DNA of 64,000 nt, taken from SLJN01 sp964505385 (lineage in GTDB: Bacteria; Bacteroidota; Rhodothermia; Balneolales; Natronogracilivirgulaceae). Shown here one piece after another: positions 34,746 to 43,235 of this stretch; the stretch's first letter is position 1, and the number at the start of each line of letters is the position of its first letter. Where the stretch lies: assembly GCA_964505385.1 (NCBI GenBank), contig CAZDIA010000013.1, forward strand, positions 1 through 64,000. Reading direction: 5' to 3'. The position numbers and the translations under genes are program-made. The notes under the pieces are model-generated. The model made no database searches and was not told the DNA's origin. It worked only from the letters and a program-made list of their open reading frames with translations.

Positions 34746-35228
34746 TTACCGAGGAGTTTTTCCCGCAAGTTCATGCACGATTTGCCACTCTTTTTCGGTA
34801 ACTGGCATTATGGATAAGCGCATTCCTTTCTGCAAAACTTTCATATCCTCAAGCCCCGGAGTTTCTTTCATCTGATCACGCGTGACTATCGAATCAAATT
34901 TCTGCACAAACTCGTAATCGACGTTAAACCATCGCGGATTTTCTTCAGTTGCTTTTTCATCAAAATATTTGGAATCCGGATTATATTGAGATGGATCAGG
35001 ATAAGGCTCACTGGCAACTTTCATCGTACCGACTATACCGAGCGGATTCGTCCGCGATTGGTAAAAGAATACTCCATCACCGAGTTTCATAGAATCCCGC
35101 ATGAAGTTCCGGGCCTGGTAGTTTCTAATGCCTTCCCAGCGAACTCTTTTACTTTCTCTTTCAATAAGTTGCTCAATAGTAAAATCATCAGGCTCAGCTT
35201 TTACCAGCCAATATTGACGTTCTGACAT
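34746..35228 (-). CDS. EVE domain protein
   Basis: Single EVE domain (PUA-like fold) of 160 residues, related to human thymocyte nuclear protein 1. The family hallmark is MSERQYWLVKAEPDDFTIEQ, then WEGIRNYQARNFMRDSMKLG (about 31-50), VFFYQSRTNPLGIVGTMKV and the aromatic pocket residues WFNVDYEFVQKF. EVE domains bind modified bases (5-methylcytosine, N6-methyladenine) in DNA or RNA. The stand-alone bacterial form has no assigned role and is widespread, so it is not by itself evidence of a defence system. It lies 38 bases upstream of dcd, on the same strand. Confidence 0.93.
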   Translation of the reverse strand: MSERQYWLVKAEPDDFTIEQLIERESKRVRWEGIRNYQARNFMRDSMKLGDGVFFYQSRTNPLGIVGTMKVASEPYPDPSQYNPDSKYFDEKATEENPRWFNVDYEFVQKFDSIVTRDQMKETPGLEDMKVLQKGMRLSIMPVTEKEWQIVHELAGKTPR

Positions 35229-35498
35229 AACTTCTTAATATTATTTTAGTTTAGTATGATATTTTATGATTCTATACTGCAAGCTTTAACCAAATCGAAG
35301 TTGCAGTTAAACGCTCCAATCTATGGTTTTGAAATATCTCCCACAAACCGGGAAATCAATAACAATCGCACCCGTTTTAGTAAAAACTTTTACGATCGGG
35401 TTATATGGTTTTATTATTCAATTTTTGTATCTTTTAAAGCTAAAGCAAATTTAGCTATTTCAATTTAATATCAACTAACCAAAGCGATTATTTAGTAA

Positions 35499-36182
35499 AT
35501 GTCTGATCGTCTTTCACGCGAACATTTGGAGTCCGATGCACTTGTAAGTGGATATGCACGGGCTTATGCATTTTATCAGGAACATAAATACCGCCTTATT
35601 TTCGGCACTTTGGCCGTGTTAATCCTCATTGGTGGTGGGGTTTGGTACTATGTTGATTCCATGGCACAAGAGCAGGAAGCACAAGAGATGCTGGTGGGTG
35701 CCGAAGAGTTCTTCCAGCAGGGCAATTACGAGCAGGCTTTATATGGTAATGAGGAAGGAGAAACCGTTGGCTTTGCTGATATCGTGAGTGATTATTCAAG
35801 AACTGACGCTGCTAATATCGCAAGCTACTATGCTGCTGTTTCTGCTTCACGGCTGGGTGATTATGAAGACGCTCTATACTACATTGAGCGCTACAACGCT
35901 CCCGATGGCATTCTTGGCGTCGGCGCAATATCCCTGCACGCTTCAATTTTGTCTAATCTTGAACGCTTTGAAGAGTCCGCCCAAAAATATGCTGATGCTG
36001 CTGATTGGGACGAAAACGAGGTCACAACCCCGCAGAATTTACTTAATGCAGCGGAAGCTTCCTACGAAGCGGGGGATTACTCCACAGCTGAAGAATTTCT
36101 TGTGCGCATCATAGATAATTACGAAGACACCGATTACGCTTCTGATGCAAAGCGCATGCAGGGTATGCTCAGCGCCCGCTGA
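35499..36182 (+). CDS. TPR-containing membrane-anchored protein (YfgM-like)
   Basis: One N-terminal membrane helix (LIFGTLAVLILIGGGVWYYV, about residues 33-52) after a short cytoplasmic segment with EHLESDALVSGYARAYAF. The extracytoplasmic part has about four tetratricopeptide repeats (EEFFQQGNYEQALYG, ASYYAAVSASRLGDYEDALY, LNAAEASYEAGDYSTAEEFL). The layout is that of YfgM/TPR_21 proteins, which assist SecYEG-linked chaperone networks, but I cannot go beyond resemblance. 227 residues. A strong terminator follows about 50 bases later, so it is a single-gene unit. The upstream gap 35229-35498 is AT-rich and shows no clear feature. Confidence 0.8.
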   Translation: MSDRLSREHLESDALVSGYARAYAFYQEHKYRLIFGTLAVLILIGGGVWYYVDSMAQEQEAQEMLVGAEEFFQQGNYEQALYGNEEGETVGFADIVSDYSRTDAANIASYYAAVSASRLGDYEDALYYIERYNAPDGILGVGAISLHASILSNLERFEESAQKYADAADWDENEVTTPQNLLNAAEASYEAGDYSTAEEFLVRIIDNYEDTDYASDAKRMQGMLSAR

Positions 36183-36234
36183 TTTCCATGCGCCTGAAGC
36201 CGGCAAGTATGACTTTCTGGTTTTAATCCATATT

Positions 36235-36284
36235 AAAAGCTCCGGAAACTTGACAAATAACAAATCTCCGGAGCTTTTTTATTT
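36235..36284 (+). terminator. Rho-independent terminator after the TPR gene
   Basis: Stem AAAAGCTCCGGA (36235-36246) with TCCGGAGCTTTT (36267-36278), a 20-base loop, then TTATTTG. It follows the TPR gene on the plus strand. Confidence 0.85.
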
Positions 36285-36287
36285 GAT

Positions 36288-36545
36288 GACTGAGTTCGAT
36301 TCTAAATCAACAGCCTTTATCCATCTGTGCATAAATCAAGGCTGTCCTGGCTTATGTTAGGATGTCCTCGTTGTGATCATTTTAGTGAAACTTCCTGTTT
36401 GTCTAACCACAACGGGCACAAAGAAGGCGCAGAGGGCACTACGTTGCATTAATAATGATTTTTCATTTTGTTGGTGATCTCACCTTGGTGCTCATGGTGT
36501 TGAAACTTCCTGTAAGTGCGAAAATTCCCTCACCCATGGTGCAGT
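36288..36545 (-). repeat. Dispersed intergenic repeat (GTGCCCGTTGTGGTTAGA family), copy 3
   Basis: Inverted relative to copies 1 and 2. The exact core is at 36402-36430. The 5' end GAGTTCGATTCTAAAT matches the end of copy 2, and GATCATTTTAGTGAAACTTCCTG matches copy 1 (first 20 bases given as seen: GATCATTTTAGTGAAACTTC). It fills most of the gap between the TPR terminator and the end of the DUF4382 gene. Confidence 0.75.
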
Positions 36546-36646
36546 AAATAAAATTTTAACAATTGCTTACCATAAACCAGAGTAATCTTAAAAAAACAAA
36601 CGAACCAGCTTTGATAGTTGCAATCCAGATTGATTTCAACTATGTC

Positions 36647-37444
36647 TCACTCCTCAACAGGCTGTAGGGCAAGCGTATCGATTTCTGTAGTTTCTCCGAG
36701 TCGAACCCCTACATTCTCCATTATTCCATCAGTATAATCTTCCGAAGTTGATTTCGCAATCACTGTCCAATTACCATCTTCCAGCCCGCGCAACATAAAA
36801 GTGCCCTCATCGGAGGTAAATGTTCTGATCGTATCATCTCCGACTGCCGCATAAACCTGACCTGAATGCTCCGCCGGCTGAACCTCCCCGATAATATCTC
36901 CTGAAGTTTCCGGACGAATGACGCGGATTTCGGGCTGTAGATCATATCCTTCTTCCTCGCCCCGGGATACAATCGACTGGCTGACATCGAAATCCAGGAA
37001 CAGGTCATAGAGTCTTCCCTCTTCAATTTCAGCATTGATATCCAGTATAATTTCGGAGTCCCCCTCCCCTGCGAAATCAAGATCATACGAATTCTCTCCG
37101 ATAACAAGCCTGTTATTTTCCCCCATTGTCATCCGGAGTTGCTCAATAACGCCCGGTTCAACGGACGCCTCACCCAGCACCTGTTCTTCACCATCAATAA
37201 GCATGAGCAAGTCAATCATCAAGGTATCATCACTTAATTCGATCCAGCCTGAATCCTGTTCTCCTGATTGGCGGTGTGCCTCAATAGAGGCAATTTCCAC
37301 AAGCACCGTATCATAATTCGCCGGTTCATCAAACATGGTAACACGCAATACCCCTTCAAATTCATCATCGAGCTGGGAATCGTGGCATTGAAGCAAAAAT
37401 AATGCGGGCACAAATAGTGATATAACAAGAAATAATCTTCGCAT
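36647..37444 (-). CDS. DUF4382 lipoprotein, paralogue 1
   Basis: Exported lipoprotein: signal peptide and lipobox FLLQC, with Cys at about residue 20, then an acidic linker. The DUF4382 domain covers about residues 30-165 (RVTMFDEPANYDTVLVEIAS, TDLL-like IDLLMLIDGEEQVLGEA, IEQLRMTMGENNRLVIG). A second beta-rich part resembles a carboxypeptidase regulatory-like (CarboxypepD_reg) fold (GDIIGEVQPAEHSGQVYAAV, GTFMLRGLEDGNWTVIAKST, about 180-255). Function unknown; probably on the cell surface or in the periplasm. A paralogue with the same domain order lies at 37902-38732, 457 bases upstream, so the pair arose by duplication. Confidence 0.85.
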   Translation of the reverse strand: MRRLFLVISLFVPALFLLQCHDSQLDDEFEGVLRVTMFDEPANYDTVLVEIASIEAHRQSGEQDSGWIELSDDTLMIDLLMLIDGEEQVLGEASVEPGVIEQLRMTMGENNRLVIGENSYDLDFAGEGDSEIILDINAEIEEGRLYDLFLDFDVSQSIVSRGEEEGYDLQPEIRVIRPETSGDIIGEVQPAEHSGQVYAAVGDDTIRTFTSDEGTFMLRGLEDGNWTVIAKSTSEDYTDGIMENVGVRLGETTEIDTLALQPVEE

Positions 37445-37740
37445 TAGTGTACCTGAACTGAAGATGAAAATTAACCGGTATTCCTGCCGAAGCCTGGTTA
37501 TCCGACTTAAACCGGGTCTACAATATAACGCTTTTAAAATTCTCTATGATGATCAAATTAAATTGGGAAACCCGGAATTTCTAATAATAGTCTGCATCGA
37601 AAGGGATTTTTTGCAGGTTTTTTCGTGATTTATAAAGTAGAAAAACGGGGATGAGAAATTTTTAGATAATTTTTTGCCGAATTCTACCACTTGCCGGTTG
37701 TTCAAGGCGTAGTGCTTCTGGTTTCTTGTTTTCTCGATAT

Positions 37741-37787
37741 GGTATCAACAGAGAAACGCCAAACGTAAAAAAGTAAGCGTTGATACC
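37741..37787. repeat. Inverted repeat GGTATCAAC / GTTGATACC
   Basis: A perfect 9-base pair of arms (37741-37749 and 37779-37787) with a 29-base spacer, directly beside the terminator at 37793-37838. It could be a second stem or an operator, but no bound factor can be guessed. The rest of the gap 37445-37901 has no gene. Confidence 0.5.
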
Positions 37788-37792
37788 ACAAA

Positions 37793-37838
37793 AAAAGCTC
37801 CGGCATCACCCGTGCTATCGGATGGTACCGGAGCTTTT
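37793..37838 (-). terminator. Terminator of DUF4382 paralogue 2
   Basis: On the minus strand the stem AAGCTCCGG / CCGGAGCTT (37795-37803 and 37828-37836) is followed by a run of seven T. It lies about 65 bases after the end of the gene at 37902-38732. Confidence 0.8.
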
Positions 37839-37901
37839 CCATATTCTGCTTCCGGACAATGACTTTAAATGAATGCCGGATCGCTCTAAATCAAATCACT
37901 G

Positions 37902-38732
37902 TTAGTCATTATCGTTGTCGTTGTCATTTTCAAGCGGCTCAAGCTCTATTGTGCCGATATCTGTAGTTTCGCGCAGTTGAACTTCTACGTCTTCAACCAC
38001 ACCTTCTTCATAATTTTCGGATGCAGCTTCAGCAGTTACTGTCCACATACCGTCGGGCAATCCGCGCAACAGAAATGAACCCTCATCGTCGGTATCCGTG
38101 GTTATAGTATCCTCTTCAGTGGCATCAACGGCGTAAACCAGACCGGACTCTTCCGCCGGTTCTACTTCACCTTCAATCTCGCCCGTAATTTCGGTTGGGA
38201 CAGCCCGTATCACCGGCTTCAAATTGAACTCACCGGAAGCGCCTCTCGGGACAATTGACCTGTGCGCATCAAAGTCGAGTTCAAGGTCATAGGTAGATCC
38301 AGATTCTATCTCAGCATCAACATTTAATTTAATTCCGCTTTGTTGGGCGCTCGGTACAGTAAGATCATGAGTTTCACCATCAATCACCAGTTCGTTATCA
38401 TCACCGAGAATCAGGCGAATCTGACGATAGGTTCCCGGCTCGAGTTCCGCATCAGCAAGCACTTCCTCATTGCCTGCAACAAGTTCAAGTAAATCTGTGC
38501 GAGTTGTATCATCACTTAATGTAATCCAGCCGGTATCCTGATCTTCTGCATCACGGTGGGCTTCAACAGATATGATCTCCACAAATACCGATTCGTATTC
38601 TGCCGGCTCATCGTACATAGTGACAATCATTCTGCCATCTTCATCATCACTAATCTGGTCATTATCACATTGAACCAGTAAGAAACCGGTTAGAATTAAC
38701 ATTAAAGGCAGGGGTAAATTACGCTGTAGCAT
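37902..38732 (-). CDS. DUF4382 lipoprotein, paralogue 2
   Basis: Same architecture as the protein at 36647-37444: signal peptide and lipobox FLLVQC (Cys at about 22), a DUF4382 domain (MIVTMYDEPAEYESVFVEII, TDLLELVAGNEEVLADAELE, YRQIRLILGDDNELVIDGET) and a C-terminal CarboxypepD_reg-like part (GEIEGEVEPAEESGLVYAVD, GSFLLRGLPDGMWTVTAEAA). It ends in alternating Asn-Asp repeats (NDNDNDND), absent from the paralogue and made by a short tandem DNA repeat. Very acidic overall. The two copies differ at many positions, so the duplication is not recent. Role unknown. Confidence 0.85.
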   Translation of the reverse strand: MLQRNLPLPLMLILTGFLLVQCDNDQISDDEDGRMIVTMYDEPAEYESVFVEIISVEAHRDAEDQDTGWITLSDDTTRTDLLELVAGNEEVLADAELEPGTYRQIRLILGDDNELVIDGETHDLTVPSAQQSGIKLNVDAEIESGSTYDLELDFDAHRSIVPRGASGEFNLKPVIRAVPTEITGEIEGEVEPAEESGLVYAVDATEEDTITTDTDDEGSFLLRGLPDGMWTVTAEAASENYEEGVVEDVEVQLRETTDIGTIELEPLENDNDNDND

Positions 38733-38834
38733 ACGGTTGTTTATTTATTTTAATTGCAAATTTTTGTCGAATATCGAATACACCAGTATTACACTCATTT
38801 TTCAAGTAATGACCATCGAAAATTTTGCAATATC

Positions 38835-39593
38835 TCAACCTTCTACATCCATGATATCCAATATCTTGCCATTGGGGAAATCTTTACTCCATACCAGATC
38901 GTGAAGTACACCCGCAACTTTTTCAGGATCACCCAACATATTTTGCTCTTTAAGTGAAATGAATTTGTCAACGTTAGCAAAATCCTCAGGGGAAGTATCA
39001 CGAATTTCATCCTGCATTTGGGTATCCAATGGTCCCGGGCTAAAACTTAATGCCTCCACCGGAAACTCGGTATCTTGTTGCTCAAGTGAAATGCAACGGG
39101 TAAACATATCCAGGCCGGCTTTAGTGCTGCAATAATGACTCCATCCGTGATACGGATTGTTTGCGGCACCTGATGAGATATTGATAATTCGTTTGGTGAT
39201 TTCGTAGTCTCTGAAATGTTGAATAAACTGATGCCCAACCAACAGAGCTGCGACAAAATTGAGTTCAAGGTTTTTCCGGTAATCCTGCATGTCATGCTTT
39301 CCAATGGGGCCCATAGGGTAAAGCATACCCGCGTTATTATATAATATGATCGCATCCGGATCACCTGATTGAATATTTCTGACGATTTGTGAGAACCACT
39401 TGTCGGTATCTTCGGTTTTCGTCAGATCTGCTTTGTATGTCAATACTTCCGCTCCGTTTTCTGATAGCTCAGATTTGAGGGAGTCCATATTACTGCGCGC
39501 TACCAAATGCAGCGTGGTATCATCAGCTGCTGAAATGCGAGCAATGTGCTCTCCGAATCCTCTGGATGCACCGGTAATTATTATATGTTTCAT
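38835..39593 (-). CDS. SDR family oxidoreductase (sepiapterin/benzil reductase-like)
   Basis: Classical short-chain dehydrogenase. The NADP-binding loop is TGASRGFGEHIARI (residues about 7-20), Arg33-Ser suits NADPH, NNAGMLYPMGPIG is at about 90, and the catalytic triad is ISSG (about 143), Tyr-Cys-Ser-Thr-Lys (YCSTKAG, about 157-163). The C-terminal half (EALSFSPGPLDTQMQDEIRD, FANVDKFISLKEQNML) matches the sepiapterin-reductase/YueD branch that reduces diketones and pterins. Length 252 aa. It stands alone on the minus strand between unknown envelope genes, so the substrate is not indicated. Unlike the SDR at 10614, its active site is complete. Confidence 0.9.
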   Translation of the reverse strand: MKHIIITGASRGFGEHIARISAADDTTLHLVARSNMDSLKSELSENGAEVLTYKADLTKTEDTDKWFSQIVRNIQSGDPDAIILYNNAGMLYPMGPIGKHDMQDYRKNLELNFVAALLVGHQFIQHFRDYEITKRIINISSGAANNPYHGWSHYCSTKAGLDMFTRCISLEQQDTEFPVEALSFSPGPLDTQMQDEIRDTSPEDFANVDKFISLKEQNMLGDPEKVAGVLHDLVWSKDFPNGKILDIMDVEG

Positions 39594-39733
39594 ATATAAA
39601 ATGATTTAATGAGTTTGTGAATGGATAAATGATTTGTCACATCAACAAATTTAATCTTCTCAATGTTATCTTTATTCATACGTATCTACAGTTGACTGAA
39701 TCTGTGCATACGCATGCAAAGTGCCGGGATTTG

Positions 39734-40000
39734 CTAATTCATCATTGTAGTATAGACATAATGAGCTACCGCAACTCCCCAAAGCATAATTAAAATGATT
39801 ACTATATACACGAACGGTATGCCGAATATCCTGATATTTTGTCCCGGCCCCTCTCTGATATAATCTCTGCGGGCTTCTTCATTTCTTCTCCTGATACCCA
39901 AAACTTCACTCATAACTCTTCTCATTTTCCTGCGAAAACTTACATAAGCCGGGGTCAGCAGCAATAATGACAATAAAAACAGAAACAGAAAGGATCGCAT
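39734..40000 (-). CDS. Small membrane protein, 88 aa
   Basis: Two hydrophobic segments (residues about 3-20, FLFLFLLSLLLLTPAYVSF, and about 62-82, FGIPFVYIVIILIMLWGVAV) separated by a strongly basic, Arg-rich loop (RRKMRRVMSEVLGIRRRNEE) that should be cytoplasmic. I do not recognise the family. The ATG start and normal codon use favour a real gene. It lies 59 bases downstream of the beta-barrel gene on the same strand. Confidence 0.6.
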   Translation of the reverse strand: MRSFLFLFLLSLLLLTPAYVSFRRKMRRVMSEVLGIRRRNEEARRDYIREGPGQNIRIFGIPFVYIVIILIMLWGVAVAHYVYTTMMN

Positions 40001-40059
40001 TGTATCTGTTGAAATTACCTGGCAAGCCGGTTATATCACGATTTGATGATCATTCAATA

Positions 40060-40719
40060 TCAAAAGTAATACTGAACTCCGAGACTGAAATCGTAATCTA
40101 ATACAAACTCACCCGATTCCGTCTCGACATCAATGACTCCATCAGTGAGCTCTTCCTGATGCGTTACGGATTCGCCCCTGAATCCGAGGAATCCGAATGA
40201 GGGTTCAATGGCAATCGATTCATTGAAATGATAAGTAAATCCAGGCCGCAACCCGGCTTCAAAAATTGTGATATCCGTATCGATACTTCCGCCTCCGGGC
40301 AAATCAGAACTTCCGTCTCCCGCACCAACAGAAACGCTAAGTTCTCCAAACCAACGCAAGTTATCGGTCAGATAATCGGTATATCTTACAAATGGCGATA
40401 CGGAAAAAACCAACTGCTCGGCTTCGGTATTATCGATTTCATTTTCCAAATAGGTGTATTCCATGCCAAGTCCAACGCCGGCCACGATTACATCCGTCAC
40501 ATAATATCCAACTGAAGGGCTGAATAACGCACGCAATGTGCTCTGCTCTAAATCACCAAAACCTGTACCTCTGATCTCTTCAGTTTCGGAAGCGAATGAT
40601 AACATGCCTCCTACATACAGAGAGCCGGAACCGGGATTGGCATGCACATTATTATTGGTATATGCAGATATAAAAATTATAAAAGACGCAATTAATGAGA
40701 ATCTAAAGTAAGAAGACAT
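40060..40719 (-). CDS. Outer membrane beta-barrel protein
   Basis: Signal peptide (residues about 1-27, ending VHAN), then about eight amphipathic beta strands with alternating hydrophobic and aromatic residues (GSLYVGGMLSFASE, GYYVTDVIVAGVGLGMEYTY, FVRYTDYLTDNLRWFGELSV, GLRPGFTYHFNESIAIEPSF). It ends in LDYDFSLGVQYYF, the C-terminal aromatic signature recognised by the BAM machinery. Size (219 aa) and pattern resemble the OmpW/outer-membrane 'beta-barrel domain' families. No enzymatic motif; probably structural or a small pore. The small membrane protein gene follows 59 bases later. Confidence 0.85.
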   Translation of the reverse strand: MSSYFRFSLIASFIIFISAYTNNNVHANPGSGSLYVGGMLSFASETEEIRGTGFGDLEQSTLRALFSPSVGYYVTDVIVAGVGLGMEYTYLENEIDNTEAEQLVFSVSPFVRYTDYLTDNLRWFGELSVSVGAGDGSSDLPGGGSIDTDITIFEAGLRPGFTYHFNESIAIEPSFGFLGFRGESVTHQEELTDGVIDVETESGEFVLDYDFSLGVQYYF

Positions 40720-40800
40720 AGTTAATTGGTTTAAAATGAAATATGCAGTATTAAATTCCTGAACTCTGAAACATCACCCGGGTAAAATCGGATTTTTAAA

Positions 40801-40833
40801 CAAAAAAGGCATCTTAATTTTATCAAGATGCCT
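40801..40833 (-). terminator. Terminator of the pdh operon
   Basis: On the minus strand, AGGCATCTT (40825-40833 complement) pairs with AAGATGCCT (40807-40815 complement) over a nine-base loop and is followed by TTTTTTG. It lies about 47 bases after the pdhC stop. Confidence 0.85.
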
Positions 40834-40879
40834 CCTGAATTTATTTAGCTGTCATTCATTATCTATCTGTTAACAAAAA

Positions 40880-42187
40880 TCACAGCAGCATATTCATTGG
40901 GTTTTCAATCAAATTGCGCAGTGTGCTTAAAAATGCTGCCGCTTTGGCACCATCAACAATACGATGATCGCTGGAGAGCGTAACTTTCATCCGTTTGCCC
41001 GGGACCACCTCTCCGTCCTCCACTACCGGCACATCGCGGATCGCTCCGACAGCAAGGATGCATGCATTCGGCGGATTAATTATTGCAGTAAACTCTTCGA
41101 TACCGAACATGCCAAGATTACTTACAGAAAAGGTACTGCCTTCCCATTCCTGGGGCTGGAGTTCCTTATTTCGCGCTTTCTCTGCAAGCTCTTTGGTTTC
41201 TGCAGATATTTGCCGCAGGCCTTTCTGGTCAGTATCACGAATAACCGGAGTCAGCAGACCTTCCTCAACAGCCACTGCAACCGCCACATGCACACTACCG
41301 TGCTTTCTGATTGTATCCTCCAACCAGGAAGCATTGATATCCGGATGCTGACGCAGCGCGGATGCACAAGCTTTAACAACTATATCGTTAAAGCTGATTT
41401 TTACATCACTGACCTCATTCAGTGAGCTTCGAAACTCAATAGCCTTTTTCATGTCAAGATCAATAGTCTCATAAAAATGAGGGCTGGTGAACTTGCTTTC
41501 AGCCAGGCGTTTGGCAATAGTTTTGCGCATCTGGCTAACTTTAACCTCTTCATCTTCGGCAAGAGCCGCAGCAGGCTGCGGCGCCTCAGCGGTTTGCGTA
41601 GTGGTAGCAGATTCCGCCGCAGGTGCTTCCGCCGGCTCGTACTCTTCAATATCGCGTTTGATGATTCGTCCGTGCGGGCCACTTCCCTTTACGTTTTTCA
41701 AATCTATACCCTGCTCACCCGCCATTTTTTTTGCGAGCGGGGAAGCTTTGATGCGATCGTCATCAGAGGGTTGAGCAGTTTTTTCTTTTTCTGCACTTAT
41801 TGGCTGTCCATCATACTCCTTAGTGCTGCCATTGTCAGAATGGGATTTTTTCGAAGCGGTGGATTCCGACTTGCTCACTTCCTGATCCGCTTTTGCCTCT
41901 TGTTTGGTTTCAGCACCGTTATCATCAAGCAGATCGGAAATATCTTCTCCTTCTTCCCCGATAATGGCGATTTTACCACCAAGTGGAACAGTATCTCCTT
42001 CGTGTGCAACGATTTTAAGAATCGTACCCGGATCAAAAACCTCCACATCCATGGTGGCCTTGTCGGTTTCGACTTCGGCAATTACATCACCGGACTCTAC
42101 CTTGTCTCCTTCTTTAACATTCCATTTAGCGATGACACCCTCTTCCATGGTGTCACTCAGCTTCGGCATATCAATTATTGTGGCCAT
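40880..42187 (-). CDS. pdhC: Pyruvate dehydrogenase E2, dihydrolipoamide acetyltransferase
   Basis: Core of the pyruvate dehydrogenase complex: it takes the acetyl group from E1 on a lipoyl arm and passes it to CoA. One lipoyl domain (about residues 3-78) has the modified Lys in VETDKATMDVEVF (about 43). An acid- and Ser-rich linker follows (about 85-145), then the peripheral subunit-binding domain IKASPLAKKMAGEQGIDLKN (about 145-182) and an Ala/Pro-rich linker. The catalytic domain (about 210-435) has the active-site SSDHRIVDGAKAAAFL near the end. Length (435 aa) is typical for a single-lipoyl E2. It is the last gene of pdhA-pdhB-pdhC (26-base gap), with a terminator behind. No E3 gene in the window. 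Confidence 0.95.
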   Translation of the reverse strand: MATIIDMPKLSDTMEEGVIAKWNVKEGDKVESGDVIAEVETDKATMDVEVFDPGTILKIVAHEGDTVPLGGKIAIIGEEGEDISDLLDDNGAETKQEAKADQEVSKSESTASKKSHSDNGSTKEYDGQPISAEKEKTAQPSDDDRIKASPLAKKMAGEQGIDLKNVKGSGPHGRIIKRDIEEYEPAEAPAAESATTTQTAEAPQPAAALAEDEEVKVSQMRKTIAKRLAESKFTSPHFYETIDLDMKKAIEFRSSLNEVSDVKISFNDIVVKACASALRQHPDINASWLEDTIRKHGSVHVAVAVAVEEGLLTPVIRDTDQKGLRQISAETKELAEKARNKELQPQEWEGSTFSVSNLGMFGIEEFTAIINPPNACILAVGAIRDVPVVEDGEVVPGKRMKVTLSSDHRIVDGAKAAAFLSTLRNLIENPMNMLL

Positions 42188-42213
42188 AGAACTCTAATAG
42201 TGAGAATTAAAAT

Positions 42214-43194
42214 TTATTTGCGGTAAGTAACCGTATCAACGGCATCTATAACCTGTTGAGCATCAGGAAGCCAGGCATCCAAAAGCGTTTTTGAAAATGG
42301 AGCCGGCACATCCGGGATTGTAACTCGCAGGACGGGCGCATCAAGATAATCAAAAGCATCCCGCTGCAGCTGGAATCCGACCTCGGAAGCTACCCCGCCA
42401 AACGGATGGGATTCATCCACTACAACACAACGGTTGGTTTTTTTGATGGATGTAATTACCGTTTCAATATCAAACGGACGGATTGTGCGCGGATCAATAA
42501 TCTCACATTCGACTCCGTCTTTAGCCAGTTTATCAGCCGCTTGTTTGGCAACATGATACATCTTACCGGTGGCAACAACAGTGACATCAGTGCCTTCGCG
42601 CTTGACCTTCGCTTCACCGAGCGGAATGGTATATTCTTCCTCCGGAACTTCCTGCTTTAATCCATACATTTGCTCAGACTCCAGGAATATTACCGGATCG
42701 TCATCACGAATTGCAGTTTTAAGCAAACCTTTTGCATCATAAGGCTCCGAAGTGTACACTACTTTAAGCCCCGGGAAGTGACTGTACAAACTTTCGTAAG
42801 CTACATTGTGTGTAGCTCCGAGCTGTCCGGCTGATGCGTTGGGCCCACGAAATACAATAGGAATCCGGATCTGTCCGCCGCTCATATACCTGATTTTTGC
42901 GGCATTATTGATGATTTGATCCATCCCTACTACGGAAAAATTGAAGGTCATAAATTCTACGATAGGGCGAAGGCCATTCATCGCGGCACCTACTCCCAGC
43001 CCGGCGAATCCAAGCTCCGATATTGGAGTGTCGATCACCCGTTTGCCGGTGAACTCGTCCATCATGCCTTCCGTTACTTTATAAGCGCCATTGTATTCGG
43101 CGACTTCCTCCCCCATCAGGAAGATACTCTCATCCCGGCGCATTTCTTCGTTCATTGCCGCCCGGATTGCGTGACGAAATTGTGTTTCAGCCAT
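42214..43194 (-). CDS. pdhB: Pyruvate dehydrogenase E1 component, beta subunit
   Basis: Transketolase-like beta chain of the E1 heterotetramer, which decarboxylates pyruvate on thiamine diphosphate. It has the pyrimidine-binding domain (residues about 5-180; GEEVAEYNGAYKVTEGMMDE with the conserved Glu, IDTPISELGFAGLGVGAAMN, RGPNASAGQLGATHN). The C-terminal domain carries DVTVVATGKMYHVAKQAADK and VVVDESHPFGGVASEVGFQL. 326 residues, normal. The start lies 41 bases after the pdhA stop and pdhC follows after 26 bases, so the three are one operon. A branched-chain 2-oxoacid enzyme is the main alternative; the E2 sequence and gene order favour pyruvate. Confidence 0.94.
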   Translation of the reverse strand: MAETQFRHAIRAAMNEEMRRDESIFLMGEEVAEYNGAYKVTEGMMDEFTGKRVIDTPISELGFAGLGVGAAMNGLRPIVEFMTFNFSVVGMDQIINNAAKIRYMSGGQIRIPIVFRGPNASAGQLGATHNVAYESLYSHFPGLKVVYTSEPYDAKGLLKTAIRDDDPVIFLESEQMYGLKQEVPEEEYTIPLGEAKVKREGTDVTVVATGKMYHVAKQAADKLAKDGVECEIIDPRTIRPFDIETVITSIKKTNRCVVVDESHPFGGVASEVGFQLQRDAFDYLDAPVLRVTIPDVPAPFSKTLLDAWLPDAQQVIDAVDTVTYRK

Positions 43195-43235
43195 TTAAAA
43201 TAATGTTAGTAGTTAAAATCTGTCTTTTTGAAAAA

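Noticed and set aside
34746..35228. EVE-domain protein as part of a defence system
   Set aside because: No restriction, helicase or toxin gene is adjacent, and stand-alone EVE proteins are common housekeeping-type genes.
35256..35468. 70-codon plus-strand frame between the EVE and TPR genes
   Set aside because: AT-rich, low-complexity composition and no signals; it is more likely leader DNA of the TPR gene.
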